This document shows, piece by piece, positions 36,447-47,134 of a stretch of 64,000 nt of DNA. Position numbers and translations under genes: made by a program. Location of the stretch: the NCBI RefSeq assembly GCF_004769525.1, contig NZ_RQFT01000011.1, positions 248,001-312,000 of the forward strand, in the 5' to 3' direction. A model generated the notes under the pieces. That model was not told the DNA's origin. It made no database searches and saw only the letters and a program-made list of their open reading frames with translations. Source of the stretch: Leptospira bouyouniensis (GTDB lineage Bacteria; Spirochaetota; Leptospiria; Leptospirales; Leptospiraceae). The stretch's first letter is position 1, and every line of letters begins with the position of its first letter.

Positions 36447-37826
36447 ATGATCGCACCATTTGAATATTCCCTGTCAACTCTTCTTAGTTTGTTTTCTATG
36501 AATCCAGACTGGGAGAACCCAAAGAATCTAAAATTTCGTTGGATCTCTACCTCATCTAAGGAAATTAAAAAAGGAACTTTGTTTGTGCCTCTTCGTGGGG
36601 AAAGAGACGGGCACCAATTCATTAAAGATGCATTAAATGCGGGTGCTAGTGGTTTTTTATGTGAGAAAAATCACCCAATCATTTCGACATTACCTGAAGA
36701 AGACAAAAAGAAAGCAATTTTTGTAAAGGATACTTTGGCTTCACTTGGAGTATTAGCCAATTACCATCGGAATCGGTTCCGTCCTATCATCCTTGCCATC
36801 ACCGGTTCTTCTGGAAAAACGACTACAAAGGATTTGTTAGGCGGATTATTCTCTTTTTTAGAACCAAAGTCTCTTGTTGTTACTGAAAAAAATTACAATA
36901 ACGAAATTGGTGTACCATTTACTTTATTTCGCATTACAGAATTTACTCGAGTCGTGATTTGTGAAATGGGGATGAACCACCGCGGAGAAATCCAAAGACT
37001 CTCTTTGATTGCAAATCCCACACATTCTCTTATCACGAACATTGGATCTGCACATATTCAAAATTTAAAATCAAGAGAAAACATTGCAGAAGAAAAAATT
37101 GATATTATTTCCGGAATGAAACCAGGTGGTGTACTTTTTGTACCCGATGACTTGGATTTTTTAAATCGAGTAAAAATCAGAACAAAAAAATCGAATGTCG
37201 GATTAGTGATATGGAACCATTCTCGTAACCCAATACTCAAAATAAAAACAATTCAAAAAAATGGATTTTTAATGGAAATGAAAAGTGAAATCATCCAATG
37301 GAAAATCCCTGGATCAAAATTACTCAGTAATGTTAGAGGAATGTTAGCCATTGGTCAATATCTTAAGATCAACGATTTGCAGATTAGAAATGCGATTAAA
37401 TCTTATAAAAGCCCAAACAAACGGTTGAATATCAAAAAAGGTTTTTTTACTATTATCGATGATTCCTATAATGCAAATCCTGAGTCAATGTTATCGAGTA
37501 TTGACGCAAGTATTCAATATGCTGGTGACAAAGAAATTGTATGGGTTCTTGGCACGATGAAAGAACTTGGGAAATTTTCAAAATTTTACCATGAACAAAT
37601 AGGAAAAGAGATTAGAAAAATCGGTAGAGGAACCTTACTTGGATTTGGTGAAGAAACAACACCAATGATAAAACAAGTTCCAAATGCAAAACATTTTAAA
37701 GACAAATCAACATTGTGTAATTTTATAAAAAATCAAATCCCAAAGAATGCTGTCATTTTGGTGAAAGGTTCAAGATCGATGAAAATGGAAGAAATAGTTT
37801 CAGAACTTATTTCATTTAAAGGTTGA
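36447..37826 (+). CDS. murF: UDP-N-acetylmuramoyl-tripeptide--D-Ala-D-Ala ligase MurF
   Basis: Cytoplasmic Mur ligase adding D-Ala-D-Ala to UDP-MurNAc-tripeptide, the last soluble step of peptidoglycan precursor synthesis. 459 residues, normal length. N-terminal uridine-binding domain (WISTSSKEIKKGTLFVPLRG), ATP P-loop ITGSSGKTTTKDLL, EMGMNHRGEIQRL, and the C-terminal DDSYNANPESM motif. It is separated from the rest of the mur cluster (murC-murG side at 39.5-47 kb, opposite strand) and is followed by purE and purK. Confidence 0.95.
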   Translation: MIAPFEYSLSTLLSLFSMNPDWENPKNLKFRWISTSSKEIKKGTLFVPLRGERDGHQFIKDALNAGASGFLCEKNHPIISTLPEEDKKKAIFVKDTLASLGVLANYHRNRFRPIILAITGSSGKTTTKDLLGGLFSFLEPKSLVVTEKNYNNEIGVPFTLFRITEFTRVVICEMGMNHRGEIQRLSLIANPTHSLITNIGSAHIQNLKSRENIAEEKIDIISGMKPGGVLFVPDDLDFLNRVKIRTKKSNVGLVIWNHSRNPILKIKTIQKNGFLMEMKSEIIQWKIPGSKLLSNVRGMLAIGQYLKINDLQIRNAIKSYKSPNKRLNIKKGFFTIIDDSYNANPESMLSSIDASIQYAGDKEIVWVLGTMKELGKFSKFYHEQIGKEIRKIGRGTLLGFGEETTPMIKQVPNAKHFKDKSTLCNFIKNQIPKNAVILVKGSRSMKMEEIVSELISFKG

Positions 37827-37856
37827 AAGGGAAATAGGTATTTTTAGATTCTACGT

Positions 37857-38354
37857 ATGACAAACCAATTACCAAAAGTTGCTGTGATTATGGGTTCCTA
37901 TTCAGATTGGGAAACTATGAAAGAATCTTGTGACATTTTAAATGAGTTTGGCATTCCGTATGAAAAGGAAATAGTATCCGCACATCGTTCACCAGAACGA
38001 ATGTTCGAATTTGCAAAAAATGCACAAAACAATGGATTCGGAGTGATCATTGCAGGTGCAGGTGGAGCTGCACATTTACCTGGTATGACAGCTTCACTTA
38101 CCACATTACCTGTTTTAGGTGTGCCTATCCTTTCCAAAGCATTGAATGGTATGGATAGTTTGTTATCCATTGTCCAGATGCCAAAGGGAGTTCCCGTTGG
38201 AACACTTGCTATTGGAACAAGTGGAGCTGCGAATGCTGCATTACTTGCGGTTCGTATCTTGTCTCTACTGGATGTTAATCTATCCAAAAAATTAGAAGAG
38301 TATGCGAATTCCAATCGCATTGCTGCCCTTTCAAAAAATGACCAATTGGTATAG
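37857..38354 (+). CDS. purE: N5-carboxyaminoimidazole ribonucleotide mutase PurE
   Basis: Class I PurE, converting N5-CAIR (made by PurK) to CAIR in purine synthesis. 165 residues, typical. The [10 protein letters not shown] phosphate loop, the catalytic-His region [23 protein letters not shown] and the [14 protein letters not shown] loop are all present. It lies 30 bases after murF and 9 bases before purK, forming an unusual murF-purE-purK unit. Confidence 0.96.
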   Translation: MTNQLPKVAVIMGSYSDWETMKESCDILNEFGIPYEKEIVSAHRSPERMFEFAKNAQNNGFGVIIAGAGGAAHLPGMTASLTTLPVLGVPILSKALNGMDSLLSIVQMPKGVPVGTLAIGTSGAANAALLAVRILSLLDVNLSKKLEEYANSNRIAALSKNDQLV

Positions 38355-38363
38355 GGATTGAAT

Positions 38364-39461
38364 ATGAAAATTGGTGTTTTGGGATCAGGTCAACTTGGCC
38401 AAATGATGTGTTTGGAAGCTGTTCCCTTAGGATATTCATTTTATTGTTTATCCCCAGATGCCAATTCACCATCAGAAAAAGTGGGAGCAAAAGCTACAGT
38501 TTCATCCTATGATTCACAGTCAGAGCTAGAAAACTTTCTTAATCAAATAGATGTTCTCAGTTTTGAGTTTGAAAATATTCCAAAACCTACACTTGATTTT
38601 TTAAAGAACCAAAAATCTGTTACTGTTTTTCCACCACCGCAAGCTCTCATCATTGCCCAAGACAGGTTTTTAGAAAAAACTCATTTTCGAAAGTTAGGAT
38701 TTCGTACTGCTGAGTTTTTTCATCTAACAAAAGATACATCAAAACTTGATATATCGATTGAATTCCCATGGATCATAAAAACATTACGGTTTGGTTATGA
38801 TGGGAAAGGTCAGGTCAAAGTAAAAAATAAACTCGAATATGAGTATTTCTTAACGTCTGGATTCCAGAATGAACATTCGGAATATTTAATTGAAGAAGTG
38901 ATTCCGTTTCAGAAAGAGATCAGCATCATTCTCACACGTTTCCAGAATGGTGATATTGTTTGTTATGGTGCAGTTGAAAATGAACACAAAAATCATATCC
39001 TCGACCTTTCCATTTTTCCTGCAAGAATTCCTGTTGGACTCAATTTGGAAGCAATCGAAATGGCATCAAAATTAGCTGAATCTTTTCAATATGTAGGAAC
39101 TTTAGGTGTAGAATTCTTTATAAAAGACAATCAATTGTATTTAAATGAATTTGCACCAAGACCACATAACACAGGTCATTTTACTCAAGATTGCCAAAGT
39201 TTTTCTCAATTTTATCTACATGTCCAAGCAATCACAGGGAATACACCTCCAACTGATGTTCGACCAAAACCGACTCTGATGAAAAATATTTTTGGCAATT
39301 CCTATACCGAAAGTTTAAAACTTGCGAACGAATTGTTAAAGGATGATCGATACCGTTTACATTTGTATGCAAAAGAGGAAGCAAAACCTGGAAGGAAAAT
39401 GGGGCATATGAATTTTAAAGGCACTTTAGAAGAAGTAAATCCCCTATTCCATGAACTATAA
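38364..39461 (+). CDS. purK: N5-carboxyaminoimidazole ribonucleotide synthase PurK
   Basis: ATP-grasp enzyme that carboxylates AIR to N5-CAIR with bicarbonate. About 365 residues. N-terminal GVLGSGQLGQMMCLEA nucleotide-like fold, PWIIKTLRFGYDGKGQ ATP-binding strand, and the LNEFAPRPHNTGHFT active-site segment. I start at the ATG at 38364 since AGGGA (38353-38357) is correctly spaced; a TTG two codons upstream abuts that site. Convergent with murC, 18 bases away. Confidence 0.95.
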   Translation: MKIGVLGSGQLGQMMCLEAVPLGYSFYCLSPDANSPSEKVGAKATVSSYDSQSELENFLNQIDVLSFEFENIPKPTLDFLKNQKSVTVFPPPQALIIAQDRFLEKTHFRKLGFRTAEFFHLTKDTSKLDISIEFPWIIKTLRFGYDGKGQVKVKNKLEYEYFLTSGFQNEHSEYLIEEVIPFQKEISIILTRFQNGDIVCYGAVENEHKNHILDLSIFPARIPVGLNLEAIEMASKLAESFQYVGTLGVEFFIKDNQLYLNEFAPRPHNTGHFTQDCQSFSQFYLHVQAITGNTPPTDVRPKPTLMKNIFGNSYTESLKLANELLKDDRYRLHLYAKEEAKPGRKMGHMNFKGTLEEVNPLFHEL

Positions 39462-39479
39462 TGAATTTGAAGAGTTCAA

Positions 39480-40889
39480 TTAAGATACTAGTTTGGATCC
39501 CCAATCTCTAACATTCCCAGCACCAAGGCATAAAAGTAAATCACAAGCCTGTAATTGAGGTTTGATTGCCTCTAAATCTTCATCCACATTTCCGGATAAC
39601 ATCGTTGTTTTTTTGGAATCTAAATAAGGCAAAAAACTCATGGATGAAATTCCTTCGATTGGAGTCTCTCCTGCTGAATAAATCGGTAATAAATAAAGAA
39701 CATCAGCTCCAAGAAGTGAAGTTGCAAGTTCTTCTAAGAGTAAACTTGTCCTGGTATACCGATGGGGTTGGAAAATAACTTGGAGCTTTCCCTCTCCATT
39801 GAGTTTGTTTTTTAATGATTGGATGACCATTTTGATTTCGGTTGGGTGATGGCCATAATCATCAATCACAGAAATGTTCTTCCAAACTCCCAAAACCTCT
39901 TGCCTTCGTTTGACACCAATATAACGGGAAAGAATTTCTATAGAAGTTTGAGGTTTGATACCTATTTTTAAAGCACATACTAATGCAACCAGACCATTTG
40001 TTAAATAATGGACACCAGGAAATGGTAATTGTAAATGATAGATTTGGTTTTCATACTCGAATGAAATCGTATCATTCAAAATCTCATAAACTATGGTTGT
40101 AATTTGTTGATCAAACTTTGTTTTGAGGTATAAAAACCAATCGATCTTGGAATGATCTTTGTTAAGAATAAGATTCAAATGAAATTCTTTGTGAAACAAA
40201 AGTTCTTTGTGATGATGTTCTAACGCTGACCGAATTCCTTCGTCACCCAAAAATAACACAGTTTCCCCAGGAACACTAAATCCCATATAATCGAGAAATG
40301 CCTTTTCCAATTTTTCTCTTGTATGGTAATAATCAAGATGATCATTATCAATATTTGTTAGTAAACGAAAGTTAGCTTTGTGACCCAGGAAAGTTCCATC
40401 TGATTCGTCAGATTCGTAAACAGCATACTCCCCCTTACCAATTTTACCACCGCGTTTTTCTAACAAACTTGTATCACCACCAATCATAATGGTTGGGTTG
40501 AGTCCTACTTCGGTAAGAATTTGCGATACCATTGTTGTTGTGGATGTCTTTCCATGACTTCCTGCAACAGAAATTGATTTCTGATTGGAAACGAGGAGAT
40601 GCATAAATTCAGAGCGGTGTTTAAGTGGAATGTTTAGACTTTTTATCCTTTCAAACACTTCCTTGTATTTATCACCCATGGCTGAACTATATACAACCAT
40701 TTCGATTCCTTCCAAAGGAATGTCTTCAATGGAATGGAATAATGTGACGCCACGTTCTTTTAAATAATCTGTGGTTTCTGAATTTTTTTTATCATATCCG
40801 ATGACAGGCAGCTTTAAGTCGATTGCCATATGAGCAAGACTTGACATTCCACTTCCACCAATGCCAAGAAATAATATTGGTCCTTTCAT
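39480..40889 (-). CDS. murC: UDP-N-acetylmuramate--L-alanine ligase MurC
   Basis: First Mur ligase, joining L-Ala to UDP-MurNAc. 469 residues: N-terminal FLGIGGSGMSSLAHMA, P-loop AGSHGKTSTTTM, YESDESDGTF metal/ATP segment, NIDNDHLDYY, and C-terminal VIDDYGHHPTEI and FQPHRYTRT. It is the last gene of the rsmH-to-murC run and follows murG after 8 bases. Confidence 0.96.
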   Translation of the reverse strand: MKGPILFLGIGGSGMSSLAHMAIDLKLPVIGYDKKNSETTDYLKERGVTLFHSIEDIPLEGIEMVVYSSAMGDKYKEVFERIKSLNIPLKHRSEFMHLLVSNQKSISVAGSHGKTSTTTMVSQILTEVGLNPTIMIGGDTSLLEKRGGKIGKGEYAVYESDESDGTFLGHKANFRLLTNIDNDHLDYYHTREKLEKAFLDYMGFSVPGETVLFLGDEGIRSALEHHHKELLFHKEFHLNLILNKDHSKIDWFLYLKTKFDQQITTIVYEILNDTISFEYENQIYHLQLPFPGVHYLTNGLVALVCALKIGIKPQTSIEILSRYIGVKRRQEVLGVWKNISVIDDYGHHPTEIKMVIQSLKNKLNGEGKLQVIFQPHRYTRTSLLLEELATSLLGADVLYLLPIYSAGETPIEGISSMSFLPYLDSKKTTMLSGNVDEDLEAIKPQLQACDLLLCLGAGNVRDWGSKLVS

Positions 40890-40897
40890 CTTGGTGG

Positions 40898-41983
40898 TTA
40901 CCTTGGATCTGTAAAAAAATAAGAAATAGTTTGATATGCAGCATTCACATTCGAAAGTGCTAAACTAACGTGGCCCATTTCTCGTAAAACTTCCGAATGA
41001 TCTTTCCAAGTGAGAAGATATTTAACTAAAGATGTAGGATCATCACTAGTTGAATGGATAGAAACAGCAGCTCCTTCTTTTTCTAAGTAGTTTGCATTCG
41101 CCTTCTGATGGTTATCTGCAGCAAAAGGATAAGGTATGAGTATCATTGGAAGTCCAAATACCAAACATTCTGCTATCACACCCGCTCCAGATCTTGCAAC
41201 CACTAAATTTGCCCATTCATAATTAGGTTTCATATCATTTGCATAAGATATGATTTCGGTTTCATCACTTGCCTTTTTCTTTGTTTCATCATACAGGTTT
41301 GTACCCGTTAACAAACGAAACTTATACTTAGAAGATATATCAGAATTTTCCATTGCTTTTAATATCATCTGGTTTAATTGCCTCGCCCCTTGTGAACCAC
41401 CGAGTACGAGTACATTGATTGTATTTTTTTTACCTTCGTGTAAATTTTCGTTTTGTCTGATATTTAAATGTTCTGGTATAACACGTTTTCGGATAGGATT
41501 ACCGATGATTTTTCCTGGAATTTTAAACTCTTCTACAATCGGAAAACTGAATGCTATTTTCTTTGCGAACTTCGAGAAAATTCTCGTAATTTTCCCAGGC
41601 ACACAGTTCTGCTCGCATAAATACAAAGATTTACGAAACAATATTGCATACAGGATTGCTGGTAAACTGGAATAACCACCCATTCCAATTACTGCTTCAA
41701 TTTTTAACTTCCTAAATTGGATTATTGTTTTGAGAAAAGGAAAAATAAATAAGAATGGATATATTAATGTTTTGAAACCACCTAACTGCGGTATATTGTG
41801 CCAAAGAACTTGACAAGGTGGGTTAATAAGGTCTGGATTGTTTTGATTTCGCAGCAACGAGTGGATATAAACAGATTCAAATCCAAAATGTTTTGTTTTT
41901 TCACTTAATACTTCAGCTAAGGCAACACCTGGTGAAATATGACCACCAGTTCCACCGGCAGCGATTAATACAGATCCATTCAT
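40898..41983 (-). CDS. murG: Lipid II synthase MurG
   Basis: Membrane-associated GT28 glycosyltransferase adding GlcNAc from UDP-GlcNAc to lipid I. 361 residues. N-terminal glycine loop AAGGTGGHISPGVALAE, second loop IGMGGYSSLPA, VLGGSQGARQLNQ, and the donor-binding VVARSGAGVIAE and IPYPFAADNHQKANA. The ATG overlaps the ftsW stop by 4 bases. Confidence 0.96.
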   Translation of the reverse strand: MNGSVLIAAGGTGGHISPGVALAEVLSEKTKHFGFESVYIHSLLRNQNNPDLINPPCQVLWHNIPQLGGFKTLIYPFLFIFPFLKTIIQFRKLKIEAVIGMGGYSSLPAILYAILFRKSLYLCEQNCVPGKITRIFSKFAKKIAFSFPIVEEFKIPGKIIGNPIRKRVIPEHLNIRQNENLHEGKKNTINVLVLGGSQGARQLNQMILKAMENSDISSKYKFRLLTGTNLYDETKKKASDETEIISYANDMKPNYEWANLVVARSGAGVIAECLVFGLPMILIPYPFAADNHQKANANYLEKEGAAVSIHSTSDDPTSLVKYLLTWKDHSEVLREMGHVSLALSNVNAAYQTISYFFTDPR

Positions 41984-43128
41984 AAGACCAAATTTTCTCT
42001 TTTGGTAATGTTGGCAAGAATTCCGAAAAGAATAAAAATTGTTAAAAGAGAGGAACCTCCATAACTCAAAAATGGAAGGGAAATTCCTGTGACTGGTACA
42101 ATCCCTGTTACCACAAATAAATTTAAAATCGTTTGAAATCCAAAAAGAATTAGAATACCAGATCCTAAAAAGAAACCTAATTTATCTTTGGTCCTTTCTA
42201 ATAAAAAAAATATCCGAACCATTAAGAATAATACTATTGAGATAAAAATCAAAAATCCAACAAATCCAAAGTCTTCCACAAAAGAAGAAATTACAAAATC
42301 GGTGTGGCTATAGGCAAGATAACGATGCGCATACCCTGTTCCAATTGCTTTTCCGGTTGATCCTCCGTCAAAAAATGCACGAAAACTTGTTACTAACTGG
42401 TGGCCTTCATCAAATCTAAATTTATAAGGATCAAGCCAAATCTCAAGTCTCTTTTTACGATAACCTACTTGAGTTACGAGCACAAGTAAAAGAGGAATCA
42501 TGGACGCTCCCAGAATAAACAGGCGTTTAATGGGAAAACCAGCAAGTAACACAAAGAAAAATAAAACGAGAAGTAATTCGACTGTTGTTCCAAAAGCAGG
42601 TTCTATCACAATGAGCAAAAGTGTTAAAAAAATAATGACTAGTGATACGATTTTTTTTTGGTTCCAATTGATTTTTTTAAAATCAAAATTGTAAAAAAAA
42701 TAAGATGAAAAAAGCAATATACTTATCTTTGAAAACTCAGATGGTTGAATTTGAAATCCTGCTATCTGAATCCATCGATTAAAACTTCGTCCATAACTGG
42801 TCCCTACTGATTTACCTAGACCGGGTATGAATACCGCAACAAGTAGTATCAAACTGAAAAGAGACAATACAAAAGACCACTTAACTAAAAATTGATAAGG
42901 AATTTGGCAAAAAATCAGAAACAATATTAGTCCCAAAAATCCCCATAACAATTGTTTCTTTAAATAATAATAAGAATCGGAAAATTCTCTCTCCGCAGGA
43001 ATAACAGATGCACTAAACATCACAATCATTCCTATTCCAAAGAGTAAAAACATAAAAAAAAGCATTGGTCCATCAAAACGGGATGAACCAAAACGAAATA
43101 AATTTCGAAGATTACGATAAATTTCCAT
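41980..43128 (-). CDS. ftsW: FtsW/SEDS-family peptidoglycan glycosyltransferase
   Basis: Polytopic SEDS protein (about 382 residues, ten membrane segments) that polymerises lipid II during division. Family segments: NRWIQIAGFQIQPSEFSKI, GTTVELLLVLF, YAHRYLAYSHTDFVISSFVEDFGFVG, and the C-terminal GISLPFLSYGGSSL. The start is the ATG at 43128, overlapping the mraY stop as TAATG; an in-frame start further upstream (43215) would lie in mraY and add 29 non-family residues. FtsW fits the murG-mraY context, but RodA is the sister family. Confidence 0.92.
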   Translation of the reverse strand: MEIYRNLRNLFRFGSSRFDGPMLFFMFLLFGIGMIVMFSASVIPAEREFSDSYYYLKKQLLWGFLGLILFLIFCQIPYQFLVKWSFVLSLFSLILLVAVFIPGLGKSVGTSYGRSFNRWIQIAGFQIQPSEFSKISILLFSSYFFYNFDFKKINWNQKKIVSLVIIFLTLLLIVIEPAFGTTVELLLVLFFFVLLAGFPIKRLFILGASMIPLLLVLVTQVGYRKKRLEIWLDPYKFRFDEGHQLVTSFRAFFDGGSTGKAIGTGYAHRYLAYSHTDFVISSFVEDFGFVGFLIFISIVLFLMVRIFFLLERTKDKLGFFLGSGILILFGFQTILNLFVVTGIVPVTGISLPFLSYGGSSLLTIFILFGILANITKRENLVL

Positions 43129-44240
43129 TATTGGATTTTTAAAGTGGAAAGTGTGATGATGGCAAGGATGATTCCAATGATCCAAAACCTGATTACTACT
43201 TTTTCTTCCGACCAACCAGAAAGTTCAAAATGATGGTGAAGAGGTGCCATTTTAAAAATTCGTTTTCCTGTAAGTTTGAAGGACCCAACTTGTAAGATCA
43301 CACTCACTGCTTCTGCCACAAAAATTCCTCCAAGGATTACAAGAAGGATTTCCTTTTTTAACATGATGGCAACGAGTCCTAATGTAGATCCTAAAAACAA
43401 AGAACCAGTATCACCCATAAAAACTTGGGCAGGATGGCAATTGAACCAAAGAAATCCAAGTAATGCACCAGATAATCCTGCGAGGAATACAGAGTATTCG
43501 TGAGAACCAGGTAGGTAAGGAATATGTAAATAATTTGCTGCCGAAGGAGTACCTGAAACATAAGCAATCAATGCAAAAGTCGCAGTTGAAATCACAACGG
43601 TTCCGGATGCCAATCCATCCAATCCATCCGTTAAGTTTACTGCATGAGAACTACCGATTAACACGATGATTGCGAATGGTACCGCGAGTAATCCTAAGTT
43701 CCAAACTGGTCCTTTCACAAAAGGCAAAAACAAATCCGTTATTGAAAAGATAATTCCTTTTTGGGGATTTGTATTGGATTTACCAGTCAAATAAAAATAC
43801 AAAGTAGTGATCGTTACAGCAAATACAATCGTGACTAAAAATTTGGTTCGGGCTCTCATCCCACCTTTAATTTTTTTCACTGACTTCATATAATCATCAG
43901 TAAATCCAAGTCCTGCAAATAGTATCGCAGATACTAATAATAAAATCACATTTAGATTGGTTAAATTTCCCCATAACAAAGTCGAGATGGTAAGTGATAA
44001 AATCATAATAAGTCCACCCATTGTTGGCGTACCTGATTTATTTGCATGGGATTGTGGTCCATCGTTACGAACTGACTCACGAAATTTTAATGATAATAAA
44101 AATGAAATGAGCGATTTTCCAAAAATAAAAGTAATGAACATGGAAGTAAGGCCTGCCATCATTGCGCGAAGCGTTACATAACTAAAAACCCTTAAAAATC
44201 CATAATCATTGCCAAAAGTTTCATAAATCCATTGGAACAT
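43128..44240 (-). CDS. mraY: Phospho-N-acetylmuramoyl-pentapeptide transferase MraY
   Basis: Inner-membrane enzyme forming lipid I from UDP-MurNAc-pentapeptide and undecaprenyl phosphate. About 370 residues with ten membrane segments. Key motifs: [20 protein letters not shown] with the Asp pair, [27 protein letters not shown] and MAPLHHHFE. The ATG at 44240 is chosen because AGAGGA (44247-44252) lies six bases before it; a TTG two codons upstream (44246) abuts that site. murE ends just upstream. Confidence 0.95.
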   Translation of the reverse strand: MFQWIYETFGNDYGFLRVFSYVTLRAMMAGLTSMFITFIFGKSLISFLLSLKFRESVRNDGPQSHANKSGTPTMGGLIMILSLTISTLLWGNLTNLNVILLLVSAILFAGLGFTDDYMKSVKKIKGGMRARTKFLVTIVFAVTITTLYFYLTGKSNTNPQKGIIFSITDLFLPFVKGPVWNLGLLAVPFAIIVLIGSSHAVNLTDGLDGLASGTVVISTATFALIAYVSGTPSAANYLHIPYLPGSHEYSVFLAGLSGALLGFLWFNCHPAQVFMGDTGSLFLGSTLGLVAIMLKKEILLVILGGIFVAEAVSVILQVGSFKLTGKRIFKMAPLHHHFELSGWSEEKVVIRFWIIGIILAIITLSTLKIQ

Positions 44241-44250
44241 ATACAATCCT

Positions 44251-45777
44251 CTATTGACTGGTATCTAATTTTAAAAACGCTTTCTCTATTTCTTCAAAAT
44301 CGACAAAATTTGTTTTTTCTTTGCCGATGATTTGGTAGGTTTCGTGGCCTTTCCCAGCCACAACAAGGATTCCATCTTTTTCCAAAAGTGAAACAGCTCG
44401 CTCGATCGCAATCCGTCTATCAGTGATTTTTTCATAACGTTTGAAACCACGAGAAAACCCTGCTTCAATTTCATCTAAAATCAGTTCCGGATTTTCTGTC
44501 CTTGGATTGTCTGAGGTGAGGATTACAAAATCTGCATGTGTTTCTGCAATTTTAGCCATTTGTGGGCGTTTGGTGCGATCCCGATCACCACCACATCCAA
44601 ATAAACAAATCAGTTGTTTGGGACGAATTTCGACACAACTTTTTAGAATATTTTCCAATGCATCTGGAGTATGGGCATAATCCACAACAGCAATCCGAGA
44701 ATGATCCGGGTAAGGCACTACATGAAATCGACCTGGAACTGTTGGAATCTCTTCGACGGCAGTAACAACGTCTTGCCATGTAAACCCAAGTTCATAAGCA
44801 ACCGACATGGCAAAAGCAGTATTAAATACATTAAAATTTCCAAGTAAATTAGTGCTAATGTTCCTCACTTCGATGAAAGGAAGATTTTTTTCTTTTCTAT
44901 GAAATCGGTATTCACTACCGAGTAACGAAAGTTTGGTATTACTATAATGAAACTCACCTGATTTACCTAAAATATAAATGGGTGATTTGATTTTAGATTC
45001 ACGTATTTTTTGGATCATTCGGTCACCATAAGAAACATCACCGGCAACAAGTCCAAATTTGTTTTTGACAGATGATTGTTCGAGTAATTGGAAAATTTTA
45101 AACTTACTTTCGAAATAATCTTCCATACTTTCATGAAAATCTAAATGGTCTTGTGTTAAATTCGTAAATCCAGCACAGGTGAGCTCGATACCTGAAACTC
45201 TACCTAGTTTTAATCCATGACTGCTCATCTCCATAAAAACATATTCAACACCTTCATCCAACATTTCTTTGAGTAAAAGATTGAGTGAGGAAGCGTCTGG
45301 AGTTGTGTAATTTGATTCTAAAATCCGGTCCATAATTTGGATTTGCACAGTTCCAATTAGGGCTGCTTTTTTCTTTAATTTCTTGGCAATATGAAATAAG
45401 ATAAAAGTTAAAGATGTTTTACCATTTGTGCCTGTGATTCCTACAATTTTTAACTTTTTGGAAGGATTACCAAGTAGAAGCGAAGCTAATTTTCCGTGAA
45501 TATCACCTAACGAATCTTCTGTTTCGATGATGGTATGAAAAGAATCTAGATGTTTTAATTTGAGATGGCGTTTAGAAACTAAGATTGCATTGCATCCTTT
45601 TTCTCTAGCCATATTTAAGTAGGATTCGATAATTTCGGAATTACCTTCTGGTACAACGAAGATATCGTTTGGTGAAAGTTTACGACTATCCGCCCAAACA
45701 TATCCTACTTCAATATTTCCATCACCTTTAATGAGTTTGATTTCTGGAATTTTTTTTATGATTTCATTTAGTTTCAT
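44251..45777 (-). CDS. murE: UDP-MurNAc-L-Ala-D-Glu ligase MurE (meso-DAP type)
   Basis: Adds the third peptide residue to UDP-MurNAc-dipeptide. 508 residues: [20 protein letters not shown]-terminus, P-loop [46 protein letters not shown], and DNPRTENP. The DNPR motif marks enzymes that use meso-diaminopimelate rather than lysine, consistent with the DAP-containing wall of Leptospira. Overlaps the FtsL-like gene by 4 bases. Confidence 0.96.
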   Translation of the reverse strand: MKLNEIIKKIPEIKLIKGDGNIEVGYVWADSRKLSPNDIFVVPEGNSEIIESYLNMAREKGCNAILVSKRHLKLKHLDSFHTIIETEDSLGDIHGKLASLLLGNPSKKLKIVGITGTNGKTSLTFILFHIAKKLKKKAALIGTVQIQIMDRILESNYTTPDASSLNLLLKEMLDEGVEYVFMEMSSHGLKLGRVSGIELTCAGFTNLTQDHLDFHESMEDYFESKFKIFQLLEQSSVKNKFGLVAGDVSYGDRMIQKIRESKIKSPIYILGKSGEFHYSNTKLSLLGSEYRFHRKEKNLPFIEVRNISTNLLGNFNVFNTAFAMSVAYELGFTWQDVVTAVEEIPTVPGRFHVVPYPDHSRIAVVDYAHTPDALENILKSCVEIRPKQLICLFGCGGDRDRTKRPQMAKIAETHADFVILTSDNPRTENPELILDEIEAGFSRGFKRYEKITDRRIAIERAVSLLEKDGILVVAGKGHETYQIIGKEKTNFVDFEEIEKAFLKLDTSQ

Positions 45778-46130
45778 GGTTTTGTTTTAGAAGGAAGTTC
45801 TGGAATAGGAGGGAGTTCAATCGTCACTGTACGGTTACCTAAACTAATAGGAAGAAATTGGTAAGTCCTTCGGTACAATGTTTCAATTCGTTCGGCTGAT
45901 GTATAAGAAACGATTCCAATTTTTAATTCATCGTTTTTTCGTTTTAATTCTTCTTTTGTGGTCGTACGTTCATGGATAAACCTTTGGAGTTTTGCCTTCT
46001 CTAATCCTTGCCAAACGTGAAAGAAAAAAAAACCAAGGAATGGGAAGAGAAACACAAGAGACTGGAGTGGTTCTAAAAATTCAAAAACCAAATTTGGAAT
46101 TGATTTGATTGTATGTGTCACTTTTCCCAT
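45774..46130 (-). CDS. FtsL-like small single-pass membrane protein
   Basis: 118 residues with one hydrophobic segment (about 26-41, [16 protein letters not shown]), a charged helical coiled-coil-like stretch ([20 protein letters not shown]) and a Pro-rich C-terminus. Sequence similarity to FtsL is weak, but the topology and the position between rsmH and murE, where ftsL sits in most bacteria, make it a good FtsL candidate. It overlaps rsmH by 13 bases and murE by 4. No ftsI (PBP3) gene follows it, which is unusual. Confidence 0.65.
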   Translation of the reverse strand: MGKVTHTIKSIPNLVFEFLEPLQSLVFLFPFLGFFFFHVWQGLEKAKLQRFIHERTTTKEELKRKNDELKIGIVSYTSAERIETLYRRTYQFLPISLGNRTVTIELPPIPELPSKTKP

Positions 46131-47062
46131 CTACTTTCCTTTATCGGTTCGATTTTCATAAGCCCTCTTAATTTTGCTGACCGAGAGGCTCTGTTTTCTT
46201 TGATTTCTTTGTCCGATGGGAGAATAGGTTTTTTGGTTAGAATTTCAAAAGGACCATTTGCTTTGAGATCCCTAAAGGTCCACTTCACGATTCGATCCTC
46301 TAAAGAATGAAAGGAGATACAGCTGAGAACTCCACCGATCGCCAAAGCATTCGCAAGAGCTCGTATGCCTTTTTCCGCATGGAGTAATTCTTCGTTCACT
46401 TCAATACGTAATGCTTGGAAAATCCTCGTGGCGGGATGAGATTCTTTGGGCCAAAATTTCCTTGGAATGGATGCTTCGACCAGTTTCACTAGATCGGTAT
46501 TGGTTTCGAATTTTTTTTTGTGTCTCGTCTGGATGATGTTATTTGCTATTTTTAGGGCCCATCGTTCTTCACCATATTCCCAAAACACTTTTTTTAAATG
46601 TAAGACAGAGCTATAATTCACGACATCCGCAGCTGTTTTTTGGCCCACTTGTGGTTCAAGTCGCATATCCAAAGGTTCTTCGTTTTTAAAGGTAAATCCT
46701 CTACCAGAGTGTAAAAAATGGAAAAGGGACACTCCAAGGTCCACAAGAGCACCATCGAGTCCCGTACATCCAACGTTTTTCAGTAAATCTTGGTCCACTT
46801 CTGAAAAATTCATTTGGAAATCATACACTCGATCCAAGGTTCCAATCTCTTTTAGAATTTCCTTTTTTGCCCTTTCTAACATCACAGCGTCTCGGTCAAT
46901 CAGGATGAGTTTGGAATTGGGAAATGTTTTTAAAATGAGTTTGGAATGACCTCCTTCCCCTGCTGTCCCATCCAAAAACCACATCGGATTTGGATTTTGT
47001 GACTGTTGTAAAAGGGAAATGACTTCGTTCGGAAGGACGGGTATGTGGGGAGATTCTAACAC
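46118..47062 (-). CDS. rsmH: 16S rRNA m4C1402 methyltransferase RsmH (MraW)
   Basis: Adenosylmethionine-dependent N4-methyltransferase for C1402 of 16S rRNA and usual first gene of the division/cell-wall cluster. 314 residues. [10 protein letters not shown]-terminus, [19 protein letters not shown]-binding loop, [26 protein letters not shown], and [15 protein letters not shown] plus [13 protein letters not shown]. The start is a GTG at 47062. No mraZ gene is upstream; a divergent HIT-family gene is there instead. Confidence 0.96.
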   Translation of the reverse strand: MLESPHIPVLPNEVISLLQQSQNPNPMWFLDGTAGEGGHSKLILKTFPNSKLILIDRDAVMLERAKKEILKEIGTLDRVYDFQMNFSEVDQDLLKNVGCTGLDGALVDLGVSLFHFLHSGRGFTFKNEEPLDMRLEPQVGQKTAADVVNYSSVLHLKKVFWEYGEERWALKIANNIIQTRHKKKFETNTDLVKLVEASIPRKFWPKESHPATRIFQALRIEVNEELLHAEKGIRALANALAIGGVLSCISFHSLEDRIVKWTFRDLKANGPFEILTKKPILPSDKEIKENRASRSAKLRGLMKIEPIKESRWEK

Positions 47063-47084
47063 TGTTACTTTCTTACTGTATACT
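47056..47084 (+). promoter_or_regulatory. Candidate promoter of the HIT-family gene
   Basis: CTAACA (47056-47061), a 17-base spacer and TATACT (47079-47084) resemble a sigma-70 promoter pointing at the HIT gene. A TTGACA on the opposite strand (47085-47090) could serve as the -35 of rsmH, but no good -10 follows before its GTG. Confidence 0.4.
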
Positions 47085-47134
47085 TGTCAAAATCCTTGCA
47101 ATCCTTTAATCCTTCTCGGAGATTGAAAGTATCA

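Noticed and set aside
43129..43215. N-terminal extension of FtsW
   Set aside because: The extra 29 codons lie in mraY and encode a Cys/His-rich stretch unlike the family; ATG at 43128 fits better.
47084..47134. TTG start for the HIT-family protein
   Set aside because: Overlaps a likely -10 box and lacks a ribosome site.
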